Origin: an uncultured Bacilli bacterium
Lineage (GTDB): Bacteria > Bacillota_I > Bacilli_A > RF39 > UBA660
NCBI GenBank assembly: GCA_910576795.1
Contig: CAJTIX010000017.1
Coordinates: 1 to 29,285 of the forward strand
DNA length: 29,285 nucleotides
Direction of reading: 5' to 3'
Below the pieces are notes generated by a model. That model worked only from the letters and a program-made list of their open reading frames with translations. It was not told the DNA's origin and did not search any database. This document shows, one piece after another, positions 1 through 5,245 of the stretch (the stretch's first letter is position 1; every line of letters starts with the position of its first letter). The position numbers were made by a program, and so were the translations under genes.

Positions 1-201
1 GTCTTCTCTATAAATACAATTATTAAAAACTCTACCATAGCCACCAGAATTTTTAACGATAAAATGATTTTTAATTTCTTTAGATATAGTAGTACAATCT
101 TTATTTAATAAGATTCCTATATATTTAAAGGATTTATTTAAACTAATTTCCTTTTCTATTATTAATCTATCTTCTAATGATAGATGCTTATTATTACACA
201 T
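1..201 (-). CDS. IS30-family transposase, N-terminal part (cut by left edge)
   Basis: An open frame of 67 codons runs from an ATG at 199-201 to the left window edge without a stop. The translation begins MCNNKHLSLEDRLIIEKE and continues with KSFKYIGILLNKDCTTISKE, then a GGYGRVFNNC stretch. This is the helix-turn-helix start typical of IS30-family transposases, which bind their own inverted repeats and move by copy-out and circle integration. A GGGAG ribosome site lies about ten bases upstream of the ATG. The DDE catalytic domain would be left of the window, so intactness cannot be judged. The family call rests on motif recognition only. Confidence 0.75.
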   Translation of the reverse strand, partial: MCNNKHLSLEDRLIIEKEISLNKSFKYIGILLNKDCTTISKEIKNHFIVKNSGGYGRVFNNCIYRED

Positions 202-314
202 AAATAATAACTCCCTTCTAATATATAAGCACCATCAAGCAATTATTATAATCATTTGTAGACCCAATTTCTACCTTTTATTTTGTAAATTTTAATTCTA
301 TCCTTCTATGGAAT

Positions 315-410
315 TTACTTTTTCATGTGAGATTCAATTTTATTTGAGAAAATATAAATATTTTCATCTTTAATATTTAACAAATTTAATATATAATTAT
401 TATTAGACAT
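315..410 (-). pseudogene. Remnant of an ISL3-family transposase (first ~31 codons)
   Basis: An ATG at 408-410, preceded by GAAAGGAAT, opens a 31-residue frame beginning MSNNNYILNLLNIKDENIYI and ending at TAA (315-317). This start resembles the N-terminus of ISL3-family transposases, which usually read on into a zinc-binding domain. Here the frame ends after SNKIESHMKK and no zinc-binding part follows, so it is a decayed or interrupted copy. The IS30 gene just beyond may have contributed to the break. It could instead be a chance small ORF. The resemblance is from memory and short. Confidence 0.45.
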
Positions 411-465
411 AAGTTTATTCCTTTCAATGTTTTATTAGCAATTACATTGTATCAAACTTATGTCT
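405..465. repeat. 12-bp perfect inverted repeat (AGACATAAGTTT)
   Basis: AGACATAAGTTT at 405-416 and its exact reverse complement at 454-465 flank 37 bases. The left arm covers the start codon of the ISL3-like remnant. It may be an IS end or an operator of the old transposase gene. Confidence 0.55.
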
Positions 466-477
466 ATTTTGTTAAAT

Positions 478-515
478 AAAAATAGCGTGATGAATTTTTC
501 ACACCAACACTATTT
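478..515 (-). terminator. Terminator-like hairpin after the deoxyribosyltransferase gene
   Basis: On the minus strand AAATAG (510-515) pairs with CTATTT (480-485), with some further imperfect pairing inside, and is followed by a T-rich run. It sits about 70 bases downstream of the stop at 586 and would end the last transcript of the gene array. Confidence 0.4.
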
Positions 516-585
516 ATAATACAACCATAGTTTCAAAATCAATTTTTGATTTTTTTGTGCCCTAAAATAAGTAATTCATAATAAA

Positions 586-1116
586 CTATTTAAGAGTTAA
601 TTTTTTTTGGTATAAATCTTCTAAGCAATCTTCAAAAGTAGAAAAAATTAGATTATTTCCACCTGCTATCATAAGATTGAGTGGGAAACCAAAGTTTTCA
701 ATTGAATTTCCTAATTCATCTGTTGTTATATTTTCGGATGAAGAAATTGTATGCCCATATTTTTGGTACCTAGAAATCATATTCAATGTAGAACCTGAAG
801 TGTAGCCATACACCAATTTACCTAAAGCATCCGCATAACCGCACTCAAAACAGGTACCACTATCTGGTTCAAATCCTCTAAAACTATTTAAGTTAGCAAT
901 GATTACATCAGATTGTTTGATTAAATCTTGGTTTGCGAATTTAATAATAGTTCCAGTTGCCCTTTTTCCATTTTCAAAATTTTCTATTTCATTATCCAAT
1001 GGGGATAACCCAATAAACCCATACTTTTCACAAAGTTCTTTCTTTTTTTTCAGAACTAGAGACGCATTTTTAAGAAACACATCAGGGCCAGCTAAATAAA
1101 TTTTTATTTTATTCAT
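586..1116 (-). CDS. Nucleoside 2-deoxyribosyltransferase family protein
   Basis: The 176-residue product matches the nucleoside 2-deoxyribosyltransferase fold. These enzymes cleave or exchange the N-glycosidic bond of deoxynucleosides in salvage or base-sanitising reactions. IYLAGPDVF near residues 6-14 forms the N-terminal nucleotide-binding loop. The SD-VIIANLNSFRG segment (69-81) is followed by PDSGTCFECGYADALGK (84-100), which holds the catalytic glutamate E91 in the GTxxExGYA motif. The start is ATG 1116, behind AGGAGG at a good distance; a longer frame from 1143 has no ribosome site. It is the last gene of the tRNA-Trp-anchored array, directly behind repeat copy R6. The substrate is unknown. 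Relatives occur in phages and defence loci as well as in salvage, so a role in defence is possible but not shown. Confidence 0.8.
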   Translation of the reverse strand: MNKIKIYLAGPDVFLKNASLVLKKKKELCEKYGFIGLSPLDNEIENFENGKRATGTIIKFANQDLIKQSDVIIANLNSFRGFEPDSGTCFECGYADALGKLVYGYTSGSTLNMISRYQKYGHTISSSENITTDELGNSIENFGFPLNLMIAGGNNLIFSTFEDCLEDLYQKKLTLK

Positions 1117-1168
1117 AAAACCTCCTAATAAATCCATGTACAACTATTTTTTGCATTTGACAGGACTT
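1117..1168 (-). repeat. Array repeat copy R6 (short, 3' half)
   Basis: In gene orientation it reads CTGTCAAATGCAAAAA, then a spacer and GGATTTATTAGGAGGTTTT before the ATG. It shares TG(C/T)CAAATGCAAAAA with R2 and the leader plus ribosome site with R5. The 5' half seen in R2-R5 is missing or too diverged. Confidence 0.6.
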
Positions 1169-1652
1169 ATTTAACTCTTCTTCTATTTATATTTAATTTA
1201 ATCCTAGACGAAATAGAATTTCTATATTTTGCTAATATCATTTGATCTATTTCTTCCCAAGAATATTTAACCATTTCTTCTTTATTTATACCTAAATAAA
1301 CTGCAAATAGTTCCTTCTCTCGGTTTTCCAATTCAATTTTATCTAATTGATGAATATATTCCATAACCATATCTTGTATTTCTTTACTAGGAAATACAGA
1401 AGTTAAGGTATATGTAATTTTAGGATTGTCTATCTCATTTTCTACTCTTTCACTTTTAACGTCTTTATCTAAATTTTGAATTCTATTTAATTTTCTTAAA
1501 TATAGTTGATTAGCAATATAGTCAACTATATTTTGCACTCCATCCCTAAATAAAGAATTTAATCGCCTTTTATAAAATTGTTGTCCTTCATTTTGAGAAA
1601 ATATTCTATATTTTATTTGCTCAATAATTTGCTGATCATTTAAATTATCCAT
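1167..1652 (-). CDS. Hypothetical protein, 161 aa
   Basis: I do not recognise this family. The start is ATG 1652 (MDNLNDQQIIEQ), placed by the GGGAGG just upstream. A longer frame to 1778 would run through repeat R5 and into the preceding gene, so it is rejected. The protein is charged and predicted mainly helical. It lacks signal peptide, membrane segments or cysteine motifs and has a basic tail (SSRIKLNINRRRVK). The stop lies 50 bases before the deoxyribosyltransferase start. Both genes share a nearly identical leader that encodes MDLLGGFM in frame with each start, showing that the upstream sequence was duplicated with the gene slot. A nucleic-acid-binding role would be a guess from the basic tail only. 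Confidence 0.6.
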   Translation of the reverse strand: MDNLNDQQIIEQIKYRIFSQNEGQQFYKRRLNSLFRDGVQNIVDYIANQLYLRKLNRIQNLDKDVKSERVENEIDNPKITYTLTSVFPSKEIQDMVMEYIHQLDKIELENREKELFAVYLGINKEEMVKYSWEEIDQMILAKYRNSISSRIKLNINRRRVK

Positions 1653-1734
1653 AAAACCTCCCAATAAATCCATATTCATTATTTTTGTATTGACACTTAA
1701 TAAAAATAGCTTACCGATTCTTCTTGTTTTCACT
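1653..1734 (-). repeat. Array repeat copy R5
   Basis: In gene orientation it runs TAGTGAAAACAAGAAGAA, then TCGGTAAGC, a T-rich run, AAGTGTCAATACAAAAA and the leader with GGGAGG before the ATG. It matches R2-R4 in the AGTGAAAA, (T/C)GGWAAGC and GTG(C/T)CA blocks. Confidence 0.65.
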
Positions 1735-1746
1735 AAACTCCATTTT

Positions 1747-2424
1747 TTAGTATAAAGTTTTTTTATAAACCTTAACATTTATATTTCCATATGCTTTTGC
1801 ATCCCATCTTTCATTTCTATATTTACCATCTATAATTTTTGTACAAGCATGTACATAATCACGATCTGATATTTCATTAGCTTTTTCAAATAATTCAACA
1901 AAATGTTGTCTCATATCTTCTTTATATTTTCCTGAATCCCTAAACAGATTAGGTCCATTTAGAATAATATTTTTTTGCTCATTATTTGATTGGTCATATC
2001 TTCTCTCATAACTTAATAAAGAGAAATATTCAGAATGTCCTAGATTCCTCTCACATTCTAAATTTGGTACTTTCATATTGATAGACATACCACTTGTCCA
2101 CACTGTATCATCATATGCTGCAATTAAACGCATATCACTGTTACTATCCTCACCACATCTAAGTCCAAGTTTTTTTCCTTCTTCAAAAAATAATTTAACA
2201 GTCCCTTGATATAAATTAAACTTAACTAAATTTTTAAATAATTCCACATTCATTAGAATTTGCTTACCTTCTTCAGATATATTTTCTGATTTTAAAATAG
2301 ATGTTTCTAACATTATTAATGCATTTATATAATCCATTATTTCTTTACTAAATATATTATTATACCCTTTAGCATACTCTAAAAACTTGTTTTGTTCATT
2401 AATCATTACACTTTGTCTTGACAC
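1747..2424 (-). CDS. Hypothetical protein, 225 aa (GTG start)
   Basis: I do not recognise this family. The start is GTG 2424, because GGGGG stands eight bases before it, while the next ATG (2406) is too far from any ribosome site. The N-terminal 80 residues look helical (MDYINALIMLETSILKSE). A mixed region follows with RLIAAYDDTVWTSGMSIN around residues 99-116, and the C-terminal part is charged and ends KVYKKTLY. No signal peptide or membrane segment is visible. It has its own strong promoter (2545-2573) and follows repeat R4, so it forms a self-contained module of the array. Its stop lies just ahead of R5. Function unknown. Confidence 0.6.
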   Translation of the reverse strand: MSRQSVMINEQNKFLEYAKGYNNIFSKEIMDYINALIMLETSILKSENISEEGKQILMNVELFKNLVKFNLYQGTVKLFFEEGKKLGLRCGEDSNSDMRLIAAYDDTVWTSGMSINMKVPNLECERNLGHSEYFSLLSYERRYDQSNNEQKNIILNGPNLFRDSGKYKEDMRQHFVELFEKANEISDRDYVHACTKIIDGKYRNERWDAKAYGNINVKVYKKTLY

Positions 2425-2430
2425 AATAAT

Positions 2431-2520
2431 TTCCCCCTGAAATCTATATACCGCCGTATTTGGCAGTTTCTTACAATTTTGGCACTTAAAAACAGCTTAC
2501 CAATTTTTTATTTTCACTTT
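2431..2520 (-). repeat. Array repeat copy R4 (full length)
   Basis: It contains AGTGAAAATAAAAAA, then TTGGTAAGC, GTGCCAAAATTGTAA and the hairpin ACTGCC-AAATAC-GGCGGT, ending in a leader with GGGGG before the GTG start. GTGCCAAAATTGTAA is shared with the copy fused to the tRNA-Trp end (R1) apart from its first base. Confidence 0.75.
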
Positions 2521-2534
2521 TATAAGCAATTTCG

Positions 2535-2573
2535 TGCTATAAAAATTATAGCATTTTTTCTTAATTTAGACAA
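2535..2573 (-). promoter_or_regulatory. Sigma-A promoter with palindromic -10, for the 225-aa gene
   Basis: The -35 is TTGTCT (2568-2573), the spacer 17 bases and the -10 TATAAT (2545-2550). The -10 sits inside a perfect 8-bp palindrome, TGCTATAA-TTT-TTATAGCA, a possible operator. The same arrangement recurs upstream of the Fic gene. Confidence 0.7.
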
Positions 2574-2590
2574 TAGCTTTACAGCAACTC

Positions 2591-3127
2591 TTATTCGTCA
2601 GTTTCATAATAATAAGATGTTTCTATCCCTTTAAAAAAGCTTTCTAGACTAAAATCATCTGTTAAATTATTTTCAATCAAAGTTTTGATTTCTAGAGTAT
2701 TAACTGGACTTCTTTCCATTGCTTGTAGATACAATTTTTTATCTATATCCTTCCAGTTAACAATTTTATTTAAATTTTTTTTCAATATTAAATCTAACCA
2801 AATTCTTGTACTACGACCATTACCTTCTAAAAAAGGATGTGCGATATTCATTTCTACATATTTATCTATAATTTCATTTAAAGTAGTTTCATTCATAGTT
2901 TCGATTTTGTTTAACATATCTTCTAAATATAAAGGATTTCCAAATCTAAAATTTCCTTTTGAAATACTTTCTTTTCTAATAGAGCCTGCAAAACCATATA
3001 GCCCATCAAAAAGATATTTATGTATTTGTTGTAATCCCTTTATAGTTCCAATTTCGATATGATTAATATCGCCACTTGAAAATAACTTTTTGGCATTTTC
3101 TAAACTTTTTTGATCTATTTCGTTCAT
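2591..3127 (-). CDS. fic: Fic-domain AMP-transferase, class III type
   Basis: Fic proteins transfer AMP, or another nucleotide moiety, from a nucleotide to hydroxyl groups of target proteins. Bacterial class III members modify gyrase and topoisomerase IV or themselves. The 178-residue product carries the canonical HPFLEGNGRSTR motif with catalytic H97 and the flap GLYGFAGSIRKESISKG (42-58). Near the C-terminus, GIETSYYYETDE contains S171xxxE175, the position of the autoinhibitory motif of class III Fic proteins; the usual Gly or Asn after the Glu is Thr here. The start is ATG 3127, behind GGGGTGA; an in-frame GTG at 3136 overlaps the ribosome site. It has its own promoter (3176-3204). No antitoxin gene lies beside it, as expected for a self-inhibited Fic. 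Confidence 0.88.
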   Translation of the reverse strand: MNEIDQKSLENAKKLFSSGDINHIEIGTIKGLQQIHKYLFDGLYGFAGSIRKESISKGNFRFGNPLYLEDMLNKIETMNETTLNEIIDKYVEMNIAHPFLEGNGRSTRIWLDLILKKNLNKIVNWKDIDKKLYLQAMERSPVNTLEIKTLIENNLTDDFSLESFFKGIETSYYYETDE

Positions 3128-3175
3128 TATAGTCACCCCATTTCAGCTTTTTAATTCCGCCTTTGCTCTATAAAA

Positions 3176-3204
3176 ATTATAGCACTTTTCCTTATTTTTA
3201 GCAA
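3176..3204 (-). promoter_or_regulatory. Sigma-A promoter of the Fic gene
   Basis: The -35 is TTGCTA (3199-3204), the spacer 17 bases and the -10 TATAAT (3176-3181). The -10 is within CTATAATTTTTATAG, nearly the same palindrome as upstream of the 225-aa gene. Confidence 0.75.
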
Positions 3205-3240
3205 AATTAAAAAGCATTGCAACCCCTTTATTTACAATGC
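3205..3240 (-). terminator. Intrinsic terminator after the CYTH gene
   Basis: On the minus strand GCATTGTAA (3232-3240) pairs with TTGCAATGC (3214-3222), followed by TTTTTAATTTT. It separates the Sua5-CYTH transcript from the Fic promoter directly after it. Confidence 0.75.
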
Positions 3241-3280
3241 CTTTCTCTATATTTTTAAGTCAAAGATTTGACTCTTTTAA

Positions 3281-3329
3281 CATCTGGCACGTGGTAAGAA
3301 GGGCTTTCCAACTCTTTTGTTTTCACTTT
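3281..3329 (-). repeat. Array repeat copy R3 (5' half only)
   Basis: In gene orientation it reads AAAGTGAAAACAAAAGAG, then TTGGAAAGC, a spacer and ACGTGCCAGATG. The 3' half with the TGCC hairpin and ribosome site is absent. A short inverted repeat (GTCAAATCTTTGAC), a terminator and the Fic promoter take its place. Confidence 0.65.
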
Positions 3330-3338
3330 ACTATTTTA

Positions 3339-3851
3339 TTATTTATCTTTTTTAATCAATTTTTTTGAATTTGACTCTTTCACTAATAATTTCAAATCTT
3401 CATAACTACACCTAGCAAGATTTTTATTTTTATACCTTTTATTAAAAGTAACCTCTTCACCAAACCAATCTGGAATACTGAAATTCATTGCTTGTTCTTC
3501 AGTTTCAAATTCTATTTCTATTGTAGATAAACCATCTAATTCACCACTATAAATATCTAATTCAGCAGTCATATCAATTCCAAGTGATATATAGTACCTT
3601 CTTTTTTCTATAACCCTTCCACTAATCAAGTTTGATAATATTGTAAATGTTTTTTCTGCAATAGGTATTTCTTCTTCTGGCCTAGATAAGTCACCTTTTC
3701 CTTTTTGTGTTAAATAAAACTCAATATCATTCATACTTCTAATTCTTATCTCAGGATCAAAACTTAAATAACCTTGAGTTAAATTTTTGAATGGAAATTG
3801 CATTAAATTTGATGATAATTCTTTTACAAAGAACTTTCTTTCTATTTCCAT
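3339..3851 (-). CDS. CYTH-domain protein (triphosphatase / adenylate-cyclase-like fold)
   Basis: The product of 170 residues begins MEIERKFFV. This is the ExExK signature (E2, E4, K6) that opens the CYTH triphosphate tunnel fold shared by inorganic triphosphatases, thiamine triphosphatases and class IV adenylate cyclases. YLSFDPEIRIRS (28-39), EFYLTQKGKG (44-53) and the later ERRYYISLG-type and STIEIEFETEEQA strands supply the usual basic and acidic tunnel residues. Such enzymes hydrolyse inorganic tripolyphosphate or nucleoside triphosphates with a divalent metal. The ATG lies seven bases behind AGGAGG within repeat R2. It follows the Sua5 gene and ends before a strong terminator. The exact substrate cannot be read from sequence. 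Confidence 0.85.
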   Translation of the reverse strand: MEIERKFFVKELSSNLMQFPFKNLTQGYLSFDPEIRIRSMNDIEFYLTQKGKGDLSRPEEEIPIAEKTFTILSNLISGRVIEKRRYYISLGIDMTAELDIYSGELDGLSTIEIEFETEEQAMNFSIPDWFGEEVTFNKRYKNKNLARCSYEDLKLLVKESNSKKLIKKDK

Positions 3852-3854
3852 TAA

Positions 3855-3946
3855 AACCCTCCTAAAATCTATATCTACTACCTATTTGGTAGGTTTTTGC
3901 ATTTGGCACGTAATCAAAAAAGCTTTCCAACTTTTTTGCTTTCACT
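3855..3946 (-). repeat. Array repeat copy R2 (full length)
   Basis: It holds AGTGAAAGCAAAAAAG-TTGG, AAAGCTTTTTT, ACGTGCCAAATGCAAAAA, the hairpin CTACC-AAATA-GGTAG and the leader with AGGAGG. The hairpin bases differ from R4 on both arms but still pair, which is compensatory change. Confidence 0.75.
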
Positions 3947-3953
3947 ACTTACT

Positions 3954-4541
3954 TTATAAATTATAGTCTCTCTTTATTATTTTTCCAGCTTTTCCTTCCC
4001 TCACAATGTGAATATCATTACCTTCTACTTTTACAATAGTTGACGAAACACTATCTATAACACCATTATCATAAATATAATCTATATGTTTTTTCAAATT
4101 TTCATCCAATAACGAAACATCAGTTATAGCAGGGCTACCACTAATATTAGCACTTGTTGAAAAAATCGGCCTCTGTAACATCTTAATAATTTTTATTAAA
4201 TTGTCATTGCAAGGAATTCTAACTCCTACATAAGTAACAGTGCTATTATACTCGGAAGGGAGATTTCCATTTTTTTGTAATTCAATAGTAAGAGAATAAT
4301 TACTATATTTTTTAAATAAAGATTCTTCTAAATCATTAATACTTTTAGTATATTTCCTAGCCATTTCGATGCTATCAACAAGTAAAACCAACTGTTTAGT
4401 CTTATCTCTATTCTTTGCAAGGTGTACCTTTTCTATTGACTTCTTATTAAGTGCATCTCCCATAATGCCATATATTGTATCTGTTGGTAAAAGACAAAGT
4501 CCGCCACTATTAATGACCTCTACTATTTTCTCATAATCCAT
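3954..4541 (-). CDS. Sua5/YciO/YrdC-family protein (threonylcarbamoyl-AMP synthase type)
   Basis: This family makes threonylcarbamoyl-AMP from threonine, bicarbonate and ATP for the t6A37 modification of tRNAs decoding ANN codons. The 195-residue product covers the YrdC domain alone. It has GGLCLLPTDTIYGI (13-26), HLAKNRDKTKQLVLLV (40-55), YVGVRIP and the STSANISGSP motif with the conserved SAN. The ATG at 4541 begins just downstream of repeat R1 and the tRNA-Trp gene, with AGGAAATTAG as a modest ribosome site. Its position in an accessory array suggests a spare copy, perhaps acting on other substrates, rather than the housekeeping gene. I could not check for a second copy elsewhere. Confidence 0.85.
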   Translation of the reverse strand: MDYEKIVEVINSGGLCLLPTDTIYGIMGDALNKKSIEKVHLAKNRDKTKQLVLLVDSIEMARKYTKSINDLEESLFKKYSNYSLTIELQKNGNLPSEYNSTVTYVGVRIPCNDNLIKIIKMLQRPIFSTSANISGSPAITDVSLLDENLKKHIDYIYDNGVIDSVSSTIVKVEGNDIHIVREGKAGKIIKRDYNL

Positions 4542-4556
4542 ACTATATCAACTAAT

Positions 4557-4610
4557 TTCCTAATAATCTATATCTACCACCGTATTTGGCAGTCTTTTAC
4601 AATTTTGGCA
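4557..4610 (-). repeat. Array repeat copy R1, fused to the tRNA-Trp 3' end
   Basis: The copy begins at the TGCCA that ends the tRNA and continues AAATTGTAAAAGACTGCC, AAATACGGTGGTAGATATAG. It is nearly identical to the 3' half of R4. The 5' half found in R2-R5 is replaced by the tRNA gene itself, as expected if the tRNA end is the anchor or target site. Confidence 0.75.
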
Positions 4611-4679
4611 GGGGTGGCAGGAGTTGAACCCACATGAACGGTTTTGGAGACCGTCATTCTACCATTGAATTACACCCCT
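4606..4679 (-). tRNA. tRNA-Trp (anticodon CCA)
   Basis: On the minus strand the acceptor arm AGGGGTG (4673-4679) pairs with CACCCCT (4610-4616), followed by discriminator G and an encoded CCA end (4606-4608). The anticodon stem ACGGT/ACCGT encloses loop CTCCAAA with anticodon CCA at 4645-4647, reading UGG. D-arm (AATTCAATGGTAGAAT) and T-loop (TTCAACT) are recognisable. The gene has its own promoter at 4691-4719 and is followed without a gap by the accessory gene array. Confidence 0.93.
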
Positions 4680-4690
4680 AAGACATATAA

Positions 4691-4719
4691 AGTATAACAT
4701 AAAATATGAATATATACAA
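4691..4719 (-). promoter_or_regulatory. Sigma-A promoter of tRNA-Trp
   Basis: The -35 is TTGTAT (4714-4719), the spacer 17 bases and the -10 TATACT (4691-4696). A perfect 10-bp inverted repeat (4698-4707 with 4719-4728) overlaps the promoter. Confidence 0.7.
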
Positions 4720-4771
4720 TATTTTATGTATACAAATTCAAAATATATAGTTCAAACTTTATTTTGATACA

Positions 4772-4780
4772 CATATACTA
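4772..4780 (+). promoter_or_regulatory. Possible sigma-E/sigma-K -10 element before the CwlJ-like gene
   Basis: CATATACTA fits the sporulation -10 pattern CATAnnnTA. An AC lies 14 bases upstream, slightly closer than usual. The placement 15 bases before the start codon fits a short leader. Confidence 0.35.
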
Positions 4781-4794
4781 TTTTAGGTGATAAT

Positions 4795-5223
4795 ATGGCA
4801 ATTATTAAATATACAACCGCCGAAAGGGACTTACTGGCAAGATTAATGCGTGCAGAAGCAGTTGGTGAAGGTGACTTAGGAATGTTAATGGTGGGAAATG
4901 TTGGGGTCAACCGTGTTTTAGCAAACTGTCTTACATTTAATGATGTTAGAAATATACAACAAATGATCTATCAAACACCAGGGGGATTTAGTGGAAAAGA
5001 TAGCCCATTATTTTTCAGTAAACCAACTTTAAAAGAACAAGAACTCGCAGATCGAGTAATTCGCGGTGAATATTTCCATCCTGCCACCAATGCCTTATGG
5101 TTCTATGCGCCAAGTACGGGACAAAGTTGTAAAGCATTATGGTGGGATCAGCAAAATACAGGCAGATATAAAAATCATTGTTTTTATCAACCATATGCTG
5201 GAGAATGTAAGGAAATACACTAA
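4795..5223 (+). CDS. cwlJ: Spore cortex-lytic / cell-wall hydrolase, CwlJ/SleB family
   Basis: The 142-residue product is a single Hydrolase_2 domain, the fold shared by CwlJ and SleB, which cut cortex peptidoglycan during spore germination. The catalytic glutamate E21 stands in RLMRAEAVGEGDLGML. NVGVNRVL, IYQTPGGFSG and FYAPSTGQSCKALWW are characteristic family stretches. There is no signal peptide, and the length equals that of Bacillus CwlJ, so the CwlJ type, made in the mother cell and placed on the spore, is the better fit; SleB is secreted and longer. The ATG lies four bases behind AGGTGA. It converges on the LysM amidase gene with a shared terminator. The symbol is by analogy. Confidence 0.82.
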   Translation: MAIIKYTTAERDLLARLMRAEAVGEGDLGMLMVGNVGVNRVLANCLTFNDVRNIQQMIYQTPGGFSGKDSPLFFSKPTLKEQELADRVIRGEYFHPATNALWFYAPSTGQSCKALWWDQQNTGRYKNHCFYQPYAGECKEIH

Positions 5224-5245
5224 AAAACTTCATACGAAGTTTTTT
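5222..5245. terminator. Bidirectional terminator between convergent cell-wall genes
   Basis: AAAAAACTTC (5222-5231) and GAAGTTTTTT (5236-5245) form a perfect 10-bp stem with loop ATAC and T-tracts on both strands. It overlaps the stop codons of both flanking genes. Confidence 0.85.

Larger units (their letters stand above)
202..585. other. IS-debris spacer between IS30 transposase and the deoxyribosyltransferase gene
   Basis: No intact gene is visible in these 384 bases. They hold a short ISL3-type transposase start (315-410), a 12-bp perfect inverted repeat (405-416 and 454-465) and a terminator-like hairpin (480-515). The rest is plain AT-rich sequence. The exact end of the IS30 element could not be placed. 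Confidence 0.5.

Noticed and set aside
1653..1778. N-terminal extension of the 161-aa protein to 1778
   Set aside because: It would translate through repeat R5 and overlap the upstream gene; GGGAGG supports ATG 1652.
586..4610. The array as a classical integron with attC sites
   Set aside because: The repeats lack the GTTRRRY and RYYYAAC core sites, and no integron integrase is visible. Only the layout is similar.
2431..4610. The repeats as a CRISPR array
   Set aside because: Spacing is 500-1000 bases and filled by genes, repeats are too diverged, and no cas genes are present.
4606..4679. Mycoplasma-type code (TGA = Trp)
   Set aside because: The anticodon is CCA, genes such as the serine recombinase end in TGA, and spore genes point to a Firmicute with the standard code.
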